Origin: Lachnospiraceae bacterium
GTDB lineage: Bacteria; Bacillota; Clostridia; Lachnospirales; Lachnospiraceae
Assembly (NCBI GenBank): GCA_017520425.1
Contig: JAFXFO010000022.1
Span: 62,001-126,000, forward strand
Direction of reading: 5' to 3'
DNA: 64,000 nt
A program made the position numbers and the translations under genes. Positions 53,542-61,970 of the stretch are shown one piece after another (position 1 is the stretch's first letter; the number at the start of each line of letters is the position of its first letter). The notes under the pieces are model-generated. The model saw nothing but the letters and a program-made list of their open reading frames with translations, searched no databases and was not told where the DNA came from.

Positions 53542-54582
53542 CTATTTCTTGCGTTTTAACACAATTACAGCCACCACGCCAAGGACAACAACCACACCGC
53601 CCAAGGCAATCCAAGGTATAAGAAAGTTGTTTTCCTCTACAGGCTCAGTAACAACGGGAGTATCTACCACAGGTGCAGGCGTAGAATCTACAGTAGGTTC
53701 AGTCGTTGCTTCTGCCGTAGGTTCGTCTACTACAGGCGCTTCGGTAGAAATCACGGTAGGTACAGGAGTTGCCACTGGCTTTTCTGTAGGTTCGGGAGTA
53801 GGTGCTTCCGTAGGCATTTCTGTAGGTGCTTCCGTAGGTTCGGGCGTTGCTGTAGGCTCAGCCGTGGGTTCTTCCGTAGGAACAGGTGTAGGTTCGGGTA
53901 CATCTGTCACATCCTCAACCTTTTCGATAGGCTTGTCGGCAAAATACTTAGATACACTGAAACCAGTAGTACCATTATACTCCAAACGATACCAACCGTT
54001 AGAGGTCTTACCTGTTACATGTACCTTTTCGTTTTGAGGTACATTACCCACCTTGTTTGTATTGGTACTAGGCTCTACACGAACATTTACGTCTGTGGTT
54101 GCGTAACTTTCCATATCACAGTCCTCAATGGTGTATTGAGGGGTGATAGGGGTATTCGGTTTTCTCAAGTCCTCATGTGCATATGGTGTACACCATTCTT
54201 TATATCCCCAGTCCACCAAACTTTCCTGCGCAAACTGATATATTTCATATGATACAAAATCACTTAATGCACCACAGTCCAATAAACGTTGTTCCGTTTC
54301 CGGAAAAAAAGCAGCAAATACTTCCGCATATTTTTCTTCTAAGTTTCCACTTTGATAAACAGGAATTAAGATCCATTCACAGGCATTTGTTGAAGAAATT
54401 GCCCCATCCAAAACATACGTAACAACTCCTGAAATTCCATAGATATAATAATAGTTCGGTCCATTTGTAGCATTAATATCTGCACGAACTTCTAAATTAA
54501 TTGTAGAAAACATAAATATTGCAATCCAAATTCCTAGCAACTTCTTAAACATCTTATTATGCTTTTTCCTAAAATTTCTCAT
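53542..54582 (-). CDS. Surface protein: signal peptide, SH3 domain, Pro/Thr/Glu-rich stalk, C-terminal membrane anchor
   Basis: Start ATG at 54582 has AAGGAG 9 bases upstream; 346 residues. Signal peptide: basic then hydrophobic (LLGIWIAIFMFSTI). It has an N-terminal region of unknown fold (about 35-160), a bacterial SH3 domain (about 165-220; TTDVNVRVEPS... SNGWYRLEYNG) and a stalk of repeated PTEAP/EPT units (about 230-315). A single C-terminal helix (WIALGGVVVVLGVVAVIVL) is followed by KRKK. The SH3 domain suggests cell wall binding, and the stalk spans the wall. It follows the VWA gene by 64 bases on the same strand. Confidence 0.85.
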   Translation of the reverse strand: MRNFRKKHNKMFKKLLGIWIAIFMFSTINLEVRADINATNGPNYYYIYGISGVVTYVLDGAISSTNACEWILIPVYQSGNLEEKYAEVFAAFFPETEQRLLDCGALSDFVSYEIYQFAQESLVDWGYKEWCTPYAHEDLRKPNTPITPQYTIEDCDMESYATTDVNVRVEPSTNTNKVGNVPQNEKVHVTGKTSNGWYRLEYNGTTGFSVSKYFADKPIEKVEDVTDVPEPTPVPTEEPTAEPTATPEPTEAPTEMPTEAPTPEPTEKPVATPVPTVISTEAPVVDEPTAEATTEPTVDSTPAPVVDTPVVTEPVEENNFLIPWIALGGVVVVLGVVAVIVLKRKK

Positions 54583-54646
54583 AAAATGTATCTCCTTATT
54601 TACAATCAGATTATCCACTATAATCACAAATATTCTACTTTTTCTA

Positions 54647-55849
54647 CTACCTATTCACCATCAATTTCACCATAGCCTGATTCAAGCCATCTACCGTCAG
54701 CTTATACATAGGGAATAATTCTTTTATCGCGGTCTCTGCCTCTCTCCAGGGTGCTCGTCCGGGAGCCATCTTAGGATTCAGCCAAACCACCTTTTTATAC
54801 TTACGCTTTACCAGTTGTAGCCAGTCCCAGCCGGCCAATCCGCCATTGGGTCCTCGGTAGTTACCGGTGGTGGAATACAACTCTTCCGGAGCCATAGCCG
54901 CATCCCCTACGATGATGACCTTGTAATCACTGTCAATATTGCGGAATACCCACTCTGTATCTACCCAGTCACCATTTTCGCACTCCGGTGTTTTGTACAG
55001 CTTACTATAGATACAGTTGTGGAAATAATAGGTCTTTACATCCTTATAATGGTTGGATTTATGGACTGCCTGGAACAAATCGTTCAACAGATTACTAAAG
55101 GGAATCATGGTTCCGCCGGAATCCATCAGTAAAAGCAGCTTTACCGCATTCTTACGGGGCTTCTTCATCACAATTTGCAAACAACCGCCATTGTTACAGG
55201 TTTTATCCACAGTTCCGTCAATATCCAGCTCACTTTCCGGAATATCCAGTCGGGAAGAAAACTGACGCAACTTACGGAAAGCCATCTGAAACTGACGGTT
55301 ATCCAACACTCTGTCATCTCTGAAATCACGGTATTTACGTGCGCCTACCACCGCAAAGGCAGACTGGTAGCCGGTCTTGCCGCCCACACGGACACCGCCA
55401 ACATTACCACCCATATTACCGAAGGAGGTCTTACCCATGGTACCAATCCAGAAGCTACCGCCGTTGTGTTCACTATCCTGGTCCTTCAGACGCTGGCGGA
55501 ATTTCTCCTCCACGTCCTCTTTGTCCACCATGATTTCTTCCACCTGATTCAAGTGGGAACGGGCTTCCTCGTGGGCCATTTCCATCATCTCGGACTTATC
55601 CAACCAGCGAAGCATCTCTGCCCCCACTTCCGTCTCTCTCTGGGCCGCCTTAAAGGTTTCCTCAAAAGCCATATCAAATTTATCAAAATCGGTTTCGCTC
55701 TTCACCAAAATCATACGAGAAACATAATAAAACTGTGTGAGGCTGCTTCCGCACAAGTCCTTATCCAGTGCTTCCTGCAGCGTCAGCCACTCACCCAGAG
55801 TGACCCTGAGACCCTTGGCACGAAGAGCATGAAAAAACTTTATGAACAT
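54647..55849 (-). CDS. VWA domain protein, CoxE-like
   Basis: A 400-residue protein whose C-terminal half (about 235-395) is a von Willebrand A domain of the CoxE/YehL-associated type. The N-terminal half is an alpha-helical adapter region (about 1-130) plus a Gly-rich segment (150-165). The first MIDAS motif reads DSGGT at 243-247, where DxSxS is canonical; the second position is Gly, so Mg binding may be weak. It follows the MoxR-type ATPase gene by 4 bases with little ribosome site, suggesting translational coupling. MoxR/VWA pairs act as chaperone-like activators of partner proteins; the client here is unknown. Confidence 0.88.
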   Translation of the reverse strand: MFIKFFHALRAKGLRVTLGEWLTLQEALDKDLCGSSLTQFYYVSRMILVKSETDFDKFDMAFEETFKAAQRETEVGAEMLRWLDKSEMMEMAHEEARSHLNQVEEIMVDKEDVEEKFRQRLKDQDSEHNGGSFWIGTMGKTSFGNMGGNVGGVRVGGKTGYQSAFAVVGARKYRDFRDDRVLDNRQFQMAFRKLRQFSSRLDIPESELDIDGTVDKTCNNGGCLQIVMKKPRKNAVKLLLLMDSGGTMIPFSNLLNDLFQAVHKSNHYKDVKTYYFHNCIYSKLYKTPECENGDWVDTEWVFRNIDSDYKVIIVGDAAMAPEELYSTTGNYRGPNGGLAGWDWLQLVKRKYKKVVWLNPKMAPGRAPWREAETAIKELFPMYKLTVDGLNQAMVKLMVNR

Positions 55850-55853
55850 ATTT

Positions 55854-56669
55854 TTAGAGCTGTCCCTTCGAATTTCTTACAATTTCCAAATCTTCATCTT
55901 TCTTTACTACCACACCAATAAAAGGCAATGCCGATTTAATAGTGTTTGTAGGGATACCACCAATCTGAAGGGCATTGACCCAGTCAATCAATTCTGAAGT
56001 GCTGGGTTTCTTACGAATATCCCGAATGGCACGGATATTGTAAAACACTTCCATGGCATTCTTTAAGAGATGCTCCTCCACATCCGGGAAATGTACCTTA
56101 ACAATCTCCTCCATCAATTCCTGATTGGGGAAATCAATGTAGTGGAAAATACATCTTCGAAGGAACGCATCCGGCAATTCCTTCTCTGCATTGGAAGTAA
56201 TAATCACGATAGGTCTGTGTTTTGCCTTAATAGTTTCCTTGGTTTCATTGATGTAGAATTCCATCTGGTCCAGCTCCCACAAAAGGTCGTTGGGGAATTC
56301 TAAGTCTGCCTTATCGATTTCATCAATCAAAAGCACCACCTGCTCCTCGCTGGCAAAGGCTTCTCCCAGCTTACCCAGCTTAATATATCGGGCAATATCA
56401 TCCACACCCTCTTCTCCGAACTGACCGTCATAGAGTCTCTGGATGGTATCATATACATACAAGCCTTCCTGCGCCTTGGTGGTGGACTTAATATTCCAGA
56501 TTAACAATCTTTTGCCCAAAGCTTTTGCTACTGCTTCCGCCAGCATAGTCTTACCTGTGCCCGGCTCACCCTTAATCAGAAGTGGCTTCTTCAGTGCAAT
56601 CGCTATATTTACACTGGCCATCAGCTCCTCACTTGCCACATATTCCTGCGTTCCTGTAAAATTGCTCAT
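55854..56669 (-). CDS. MoxR-family AAA+ ATPase
   Basis: A 271-residue AAA+ ATPase of the MoxR group. Walker A GEPGTGKTM (34-42), Walker B LLIDEIDKAD, sensor-1 TSNAEKELPDA and the arginine-finger segment RRCIFHYIDFP are all present. It is paired with the VWA gene immediately downstream, as typical for MoxR systems, where the ATPase and VWA protein remodel or activate an enzyme. AAGGTGAGG precedes the ATG. The DNA upstream is shared with the divergent metF gene. Confidence 0.92.
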   Translation of the reverse strand: MSNFTGTQEYVASEELMASVNIAIALKKPLLIKGEPGTGKTMLAEAVAKALGKRLLIWNIKSTTKAQEGLYVYDTIQRLYDGQFGEEGVDDIARYIKLGKLGEAFASEEQVVLLIDEIDKADLEFPNDLLWELDQMEFYINETKETIKAKHRPIVIITSNAEKELPDAFLRRCIFHYIDFPNQELMEEIVKVHFPDVEEHLLKNAMEVFYNIRAIRDIRKKPSTSELIDWVNALQIGGIPTNTIKSALPFIGVVVKKDEDLEIVRNSKGQL

Positions 56670-56735
56670 ATTTCCTCACCTTCCGCCTTTTAAAGGCATA
56701 GCTTTATTTCTTTATCACATTAAATCAAAAAATCC

Positions 56736-56764
56736 TTGAATTCAGACTATAATCATGTTACGAT
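56736..56764 (+). promoter_or_regulatory. metF promoter
   Basis: TTGAAT (56736-56741) and TACGAT (56759-56764) with a 17-base spacer, 53 bases before metF. No SAM or THF riboswitch was recognised in the short leader. Confidence 0.6.
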
Positions 56765-56817
56765 ATTTCCTAATGAAAAGCAAGTTTTTCAAGCAATTTA
56801 CATAGGAGGATTTTCTT

Positions 56818-57672
56818 ATGATTCAGTCATATTTCAAAAAAGAACCCACTCTTTCTTTTGAGGTATTCCCTCCCAAGAAGGATGGCGAGTTAGACCAGGC
56901 CTTTCATATCTTAGACGAACTGGCCACTTTAAAGCCTGATTTTATCAGTGTGACCTACGGTGCCGGCGGCAGCAAGTCCAAAAAGACCGTAGAGCTGGCT
57001 TCTTATATTCAGAATACATTAAAAATTCAGGCTTTGGCTCATTTAACCTGCGTAGGTAATACCGCTGCTCAGGTAGAAGCTGTCATTAACGAATTAAAGG
57101 CTAATAACGTAGACCATGTGCTGGCACTTCGCGGAGACCGTCCCAAGGATATGACCGACGAACAGTTTAACAGTCGTGAATTCTTACATGCCAGTGATAT
57201 GATCCATTATTTGAAGGAACGCACGGATTTCCACATTGCAGGTGCCTGCTATCCGGAGAAGCATTTTGAATCCTTCAGCATGGAGTCTGATTTGAATCAC
57301 TTGAAGCTGAAACAGGATGCCGGTGCAGAATTCTTCATTACTCAGCTTTTCTTTGACAATGATTATTTCTACACCTTCCGTGAAAAAGCTGCGAAAAAAG
57401 GGATTAACATCCCTATTTGTACAGGTATCATGCCCATTACCACTGCGAAACAGATCGGAACCACGGTTTCTCTCTCCGGCTCCAGTGTACCCAAGGCCAT
57501 GGCTGATATGATTGCCAAGTATTCCGAATCACCGGAGGAATTATACAAAGCAGGTATCGATTATGCCATCCGTCAGATTATGGACCTGAAGGAAAATGAT
57601 GTGGACGGCATCCATATTTATACGATGAACAAGCCTGCTATCGCTGCTGAAATTGTTAAATCAATTATTTAA
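56818..57672 (+). CDS. metF: 5,10-methylenetetrahydrofolate reductase
   Basis: FAD enzyme supplying methyltetrahydrofolate for methionine synthesis. The 284 residues have the family motifs FEVFPPKKDG (19-28), FISVTYGAGGS (about 41-51), ALRGDRP and the late FFITQLFFDND. In acetogenic relatives the same enzyme works in the Wood-Ljungdahl pathway with an electron-transfer partner; no metV is adjacent here, so a biosynthetic role is assumed. AGGAGG precedes the ATG. Confidence 0.96.
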   Translation: MIQSYFKKEPTLSFEVFPPKKDGELDQAFHILDELATLKPDFISVTYGAGGSKSKKTVELASYIQNTLKIQALAHLTCVGNTAAQVEAVINELKANNVDHVLALRGDRPKDMTDEQFNSREFLHASDMIHYLKERTDFHIAGACYPEKHFESFSMESDLNHLKLKQDAGAEFFITQLFFDNDYFYTFREKAAKKGINIPICTGIMPITTAKQIGTTVSLSGSSVPKAMADMIAKYSESPEELYKAGIDYAIRQIMDLKENDVDGIHIYTMNKPAIAAEIVKSII

Positions 57673-57682
57673 ATATAACAAA

Positions 57683-57712
57683 CAAGCCCCGGACCTATAT
57701 ATCCGGGGCTTG
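57683..57712. terminator. Terminator between metF and the EAL gene
   Basis: CAAGCCCCGGA and TCCGGGGCTTG form an 11-bp stem with an 8-base loop. The T tract is poor on the plus strand but the stem is very stable. It separates convergent genes. Confidence 0.75.
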
Positions 57713-57731
57713 CGCTTTCAATTCTCACTTT

Positions 57732-60128
57732 TTATTCATTAATCTTAATATTTCTCTTAGAATTCATCAGTTCCAATCGGCCGTTCTTACTGCCAATATC
57801 TAAAATATCCTTCGCAAGTATGGTCATAATCATATTTGCATTCTGTATACTTACATTTCCTCGTCCGTTCATATCACCGATACCAACCACCGAGTTTCCT
57901 TCGCAATAGAATATGGTATTTGTATTTTCAACAATACAGTCCAAAGCACCATAGTCCGAACCGACACAAACCATACTTTTACCTCGAATATCACATTCAA
58001 TGGTACCGTCTGAGACTAAAACACTGCCCTCTCCGTTGCTTAACACGCCGATTCCGCAAAGGTTATTGCCGGATTCCGTAATATTCAGACTATAGTTATG
58101 CATAATAACACTGGTACGTCCTCTCATCGCACCGATTCCCACAGCATTGGCGCATGACATTTTTATTTCCAGACTGGAGTTTTTAATATCCATTCTGCTG
58201 TTTCCGTCAAAGCTTCCCACGCCTATAGCATTTCCGCCTGCACATTCTAAATGGATGCCGCTATGCACGATATATATATTGGAATCCGCGGTGTTTTTTC
58301 CACCACCAATACCCACACAGTTTTCTCCGTTAATATCTATCACAAGCTGCGGAAGCTGTTCAATATGGATATTGCCATAAGAACTTTCCTTATCACCGCC
58401 AATAGCAAAGGAATTTTGCATTTCACAATGAATGTATAAGCTACCGCTTCCGGTAACCCAAAGCTCAGATCCTTGAGGTACTCTGATTCCTCGATTATGT
58501 ATCTCATTGATACCTTCTATCTGAATTTTCACATTACTTCCTGCTCCGATATCAATAAGCGGAACTTCCTTTTCTGTAATAATATTAACATTTTTCAAAG
58601 TAATGTTTGACTGAACATTTTCTTTTACTGCGATGCTACAACTAATGGAAGTACCTACAACCCCCTCTATTGTTACATTTTCTTTGTCAATAAAGATAGA
58701 GTTGTAATGCAGCGTAGCAAGCTGCGAAAGATTTACCTTTTCATTCTCCGAAGGTGTATACACTTTAACAATGTATTCTGAACGCATCAGATTCAATGCA
58801 ATGATTTCTTCCTTGTATTTTTCCTCTATCTCATCCGGCAATACTGCATCCGGCTTGGCCAAATAATATCCCTGGATAAAATCCGTGCCTAAGCCTATCA
58901 TTGTCTTTAACTCTTCGTAGGTTTCCACGCCTTCCGCCAGTGCGGAATATCCATTTTCATGAATAAACTCAATAATACCCGTAACAAGTTTCTGTATCTT
59001 TGGCTTATCTTCAATATTCTTAATCAATGCCCTGTCAATCTTTACATAATTGGGGCTGTAACGTATTAGGTTTGAAAGATTAGAAAAACCGGTTCCATAA
59101 TCATCAATTGCCAATGAAATATTAAATCTTTTCAAACGATTCCGGAATTTGGCAAGCTGCTCATCACCCATTTCCGTTTGTTCCGTCATTTCCACTACCA
59201 GTTTGCTCATCAAACTGCCGTATCTGTTCACCAGCTGTTCCCAGTCAGACAGTTTCAACATATGTGCGGGAATGGAATTTATGAACATTTTCCGCTCTTC
59301 AAAGGCATCAATGTGCTGTTCCAGATATTCCATCACATTACTCATGGTGGCTTTCTCGATTTCATAAAGCTTGTCCAGCTTTGTGGCAATATCTATCACC
59401 TCTAAGGGACGCATATTGATAACGGGATCCGTACGCATCAATGCTTCATAGCCGAATATGGTACCATTTTGTGCGTCTATTATAGGTTGAAAATGATAAT
59501 GGAACATATTCTTTTCCACCAATAGCTGGAATACCTCCTGATGCTTCCACAATACGGCACGTGAAGTTCCTGTCGATGTTACATCCTTTTGCAGGCGTTT
59601 CAAAAGCATTTCATTATTACTCAGACGTAAATAGTTTTCAAAGCCACCTTCCCATCCGGGTTCCAATAAAATATAACCGTAGTCCGCCTCAAGAAAATAA
59701 GGTTTGCCGGCTATAATATTATATCCTTCAATCTCCTTTATCAGGCATTGATTCTGTTCTTCCAAAAACGACGCAATATCTTCCCGACTACAATCATATG
59801 CAAATTGAGCAATAACAACCAGTCGTTCGTCCGAAATATGTCCGATGTAAGTACCATTTCCCCAACACTGTTGCAACATCCTCGTAAATACCGAAAGAAT
59901 CTCATCCACGCATTCAATACCGAAATTCTCAAGTATATAAACATATTTTGAAATTTCATAAACTGTTACGGATAAACAACCATTCTTACTGCAAGATAAC
60001 GAAAAATCTTTAAACCATCTGAACACCTGACGCAAAGTCGGCAATCCGGTAACAGAATGAAGCCCTGTCCTTTTCTCTTCCTTATTATCGTCTACCATTA
60101 TCGCTTGCATTTGTATCCCTTTTGCCAT
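57732..60128 (-). CDS. EAL-domain protein with C-terminal GIG-repeat (beta-helix-like) domain
   Basis: Probable cyclic di-GMP phosphodiesterase, 798 residues, no signal peptide or membrane segment. Residues about 20-180 look like a GGDEF-like domain without its signature (SDERL). The EAL domain (about 205-430) keeps the catalytic residues: E228 (EAL), N284, E313, D342-D343 (IDDYGTGF), K364 (KID), E399 (AEGVET) and Q419 (IQGYY). The C-terminal 330 residues contain about eight repeats of about 28 residues, each with a GIG or GVG turn (575, 606, 635, 663, 691, 719, 748, 775), typical of a right-handed beta-helix and possibly carbohydrate binding. GGAGCG precedes the ATG. Confidence 0.85.
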   Translation of the reverse strand: MAKGIQMQAIMVDDNKEEKRTGLHSVTGLPTLRQVFRWFKDFSLSCSKNGCLSVTVYEISKYVYILENFGIECVDEILSVFTRMLQQCWGNGTYIGHISDERLVVIAQFAYDCSREDIASFLEEQNQCLIKEIEGYNIIAGKPYFLEADYGYILLEPGWEGGFENYLRLSNNEMLLKRLQKDVTSTGTSRAVLWKHQEVFQLLVEKNMFHYHFQPIIDAQNGTIFGYEALMRTDPVINMRPLEVIDIATKLDKLYEIEKATMSNVMEYLEQHIDAFEERKMFINSIPAHMLKLSDWEQLVNRYGSLMSKLVVEMTEQTEMGDEQLAKFRNRLKRFNISLAIDDYGTGFSNLSNLIRYSPNYVKIDRALIKNIEDKPKIQKLVTGIIEFIHENGYSALAEGVETYEELKTMIGLGTDFIQGYYLAKPDAVLPDEIEEKYKEEIIALNLMRSEYIVKVYTPSENEKVNLSQLATLHYNSIFIDKENVTIEGVVGTSISCSIAVKENVQSNITLKNVNIITEKEVPLIDIGAGSNVKIQIEGINEIHNRGIRVPQGSELWVTGSGSLYIHCEMQNSFAIGGDKESSYGNIHIEQLPQLVIDINGENCVGIGGGKNTADSNIYIVHSGIHLECAGGNAIGVGSFDGNSRMDIKNSSLEIKMSCANAVGIGAMRGRTSVIMHNYSLNITESGNNLCGIGVLSNGEGSVLVSDGTIECDIRGKSMVCVGSDYGALDCIVENTNTIFYCEGNSVVGIGDMNGRGNVSIQNANMIMTILAKDILDIGSKNGRLELMNSKRNIKINE

Positions 60129-60177
60129 ACGCAGTCACGCTCCAACGCCATGTAAATTAACAGTTATCTATGCATAT

Positions 60178-60206
60178 ATTACATCATTTTTTGCACAATT
60201 TGTCAA
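60178..60206 (-). promoter_or_regulatory. Promoter of the EAL gene
   Basis: Minus-strand TTGACA (60201-60206) and TGTAAT (60178-60183) with a 17-base spacer, 49 bases upstream of the start. Confidence 0.65.
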
Positions 60207-60248
60207 GTATCATACATTGTTTCTGCTTTTATCTGTAAATTTGTGCAT

Positions 60249-60280
60249 CAAAAAATCCTCCGGACGATTCCGGAGGATTT
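60249..60280 (-). terminator. Terminator of gpsA
   Basis: AAATCCTCCGG and CCGGAGGATTT form an 11-bp stem with a 6-base loop; on the minus strand TTTTTTGATG follows. It lies just after gpsA. Confidence 0.9.
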
Positions 60281-60294
60281 ACTGTTATTTTTCA

Positions 60295-61308
60295 TTATTC
60301 TTCTTCCCAAGGGGCGTCAGACACCTCAATCTTTTTATCACGAAGCATCAGGTCTTTCACTGCTTCTGATGCCGGCTTCCCTTCAAAAAGTACCTTATTC
60401 ACCTGCTCAATAATAGGAAGCTGTACATTATACTTCTCAGCTAACTGCATAGCTGCCTTTGCGGAGTAAACACCTTCCACAACCATCTTAACCTCTGCCA
60501 TAGCTTCTTCCATACTCATACCCTGGCCGATTAAGATACCGGCACGACGGTTTCTGGAATGCATGCTGGCACAGGTAACAATCAAATCACCGATACCTGT
60601 CAAGCCTGAGAAGGTCTCATACAAACCACCCATGGCAATACCCAAACGACCTATTTCCGTAATACCGCGGGTGATTAGCGCCGCCTTGGTATTGTCTCCG
60701 TAACCAAGTCCGTCTGCAATACCGGCTGCAAGTGCTACCACATTCTTCAAAGAACCACCCAGCTCAATACCCAAAATATCCGGGCTGATATAAACACGGA
60801 ACACTTCGTTCATAAACAGGCTACGAATATATTCAGCCGTAGATTTCTTCTTCGCACCCACAACAATTGTAGTGGGTACACCGCGGCTTACTTCCTCTGC
60901 ATGTGAAGGTCCGGACAATACAGCTACCTGACACTGAGGAATCTCCTGTTCGATGATTTCCGTCAGAGTCATTACTGTATCCTCTTCGATACCTTTTGCC
61001 ACATTCACAATAATCTGGCCGGGTGCTATCAGATCTTTAATTCTTCTTGCCGTAGCTCTGGTATAGGAACTTGCCACTGCCATAACCAGCATATCCTTAC
61101 CGGTTACCGCTTCTTTTTCGTCCGTGGTAAATTTCATATCATCAGCCAGCTTTACACCGGGAAGCATCTTATGTTCATGCTCCGAACTAAGCATCTCAAT
61201 TTCCTTTTCTAATGCAGACCATACAGTAATCTCATGTCCGTTCTTATGTAAAAGTACCGCTAATGCGATACCCCAGCTACCGCCGCCTAAAACAGCTACC
61301 TTTGCCAT
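60295..61308 (-). CDS. gpsA: Glycerol-3-phosphate dehydrogenase [NAD(P)+]
   Basis: Reduces dihydroxyacetone phosphate to sn-glycerol-3-phosphate for phospholipids. The ATG at 61308 has AGGAGG 7 bases upstream. The 337 residues have the N-terminal nucleotide motif VLGGGSWGIALA (about 5-16), the SGPSHAEEV segment, KNVVALAAGI with the catalytic Lys, and NTKAALITRG. It lies 14 bases after plsY, so product and user of glycerol-3-phosphate are together. Confidence 0.96.
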   Translation of the reverse strand: MAKVAVLGGGSWGIALAVLLHKNGHEITVWSALEKEIEMLSSEHEHKMLPGVKLADDMKFTTDEKEAVTGKDMLVMAVASSYTRATARRIKDLIAPGQIIVNVAKGIEEDTVMTLTEIIEQEIPQCQVAVLSGPSHAEEVSRGVPTTIVVGAKKKSTAEYIRSLFMNEVFRVYISPDILGIELGGSLKNVVALAAGIADGLGYGDNTKAALITRGITEIGRLGIAMGGLYETFSGLTGIGDLIVTCASMHSRNRRAGILIGQGMSMEEAMAEVKMVVEGVYSAKAAMQLAEKYNVQLPIIEQVNKVLFEGKPASEAVKDLMLRDKKIEVSDAPWEEE

Positions 61309-61322
61309 GTTCATTCCTCCTG

Positions 61323-61970
61323 TTACTGCTTATTCTTCTTCGTTAAATAAGTTTTTCTTTCCTCATCGCGAAGCAATCTTTTAATGTTCTCCCTATGCTT
61401 CCAGAAAGCCATAATCGCCAACAAAATTGCTACGATATACATCTCCGTCAAAAGGCTCTGCTCCATATCAAAAAAGCCGTTTTGTCCAAAGATAATAAGC
61501 TGGGTTACAAAGCCCACATATACTAACAAAGAACCCAAAGAAACATAATGTGTAATAAAGAATGCTCCAAAGAACAATACTACTCCTACCGGGATAAACC
61601 AGGGATGGAAGGACAAAATCAGACCGGCTGTAGCCGCTATTCCTTTTCCCCCCTTAAATCCCATGTAAAAAGGGAAATTGTGACCCAAAATCGCTCCTGC
61701 GGCAGTATAGATACAGAGCAGGTAAATCATATCAGCATGACTTTCTCCAAAAATCAAACGGCATACAATCACTGCCAGAATACATTTAAAACAATCTCCC
61801 AACAGTACAATCAATCCCGCTTTTGTTCCCAGCACTCTCAATGCATTGGTAGTACCGGAATTGCCACTGCCATGCTCACGGATATCAATTCCATGAGCTT
61901 TTCCGTAAAAGAAAGCTGTCTGGAATAATCCAAAAACATATCCTATAATAATACAAATCAAACGACTCAT
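61323..61970 (-). CDS. plsY: Glycerol-3-phosphate acyltransferase PlsY
   Basis: Integral membrane acyltransferase that uses acyl-phosphate to acylate glycerol-3-phosphate. The 215 residues have several transmembrane segments and the PlsY motifs HGSGNSGTTNALRVLG (about 33-48), GHNFPFYMGFKGGKGIA and a C-terminal HREN region. The start overlaps the der stop by one base (TAATG). It is followed by gpsA, the supplier of its substrate. Confidence 0.96.
   Translation of the reverse strand: MSRLICIIIGYVFGLFQTAFFYGKAHGIDIREHGSGNSGTTNALRVLGTKAGLIVLLGDCFKCILAVIVCRLIFGESHADMIYLLCIYTAAGAILGHNFPFYMGFKGGKGIAATAGLILSFHPWFIPVGVVLFFGAFFITHYVSLGSLLVYVGFVTQLIIFGQNGFFDMEQSLLTEMYIVAILLAIMAFWKHRENIKRLLRDEERKTYLTKKNKQ

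Noticed and set aside
53480-54037. Plus-strand frame with Gly/Val/Ser repeats (VGSGVGASVG-like)
   Set aside because: It is the complement of the Pro/Thr/Glu stalk repeats of the surface protein on the minus strand; no ribosome site or family match.
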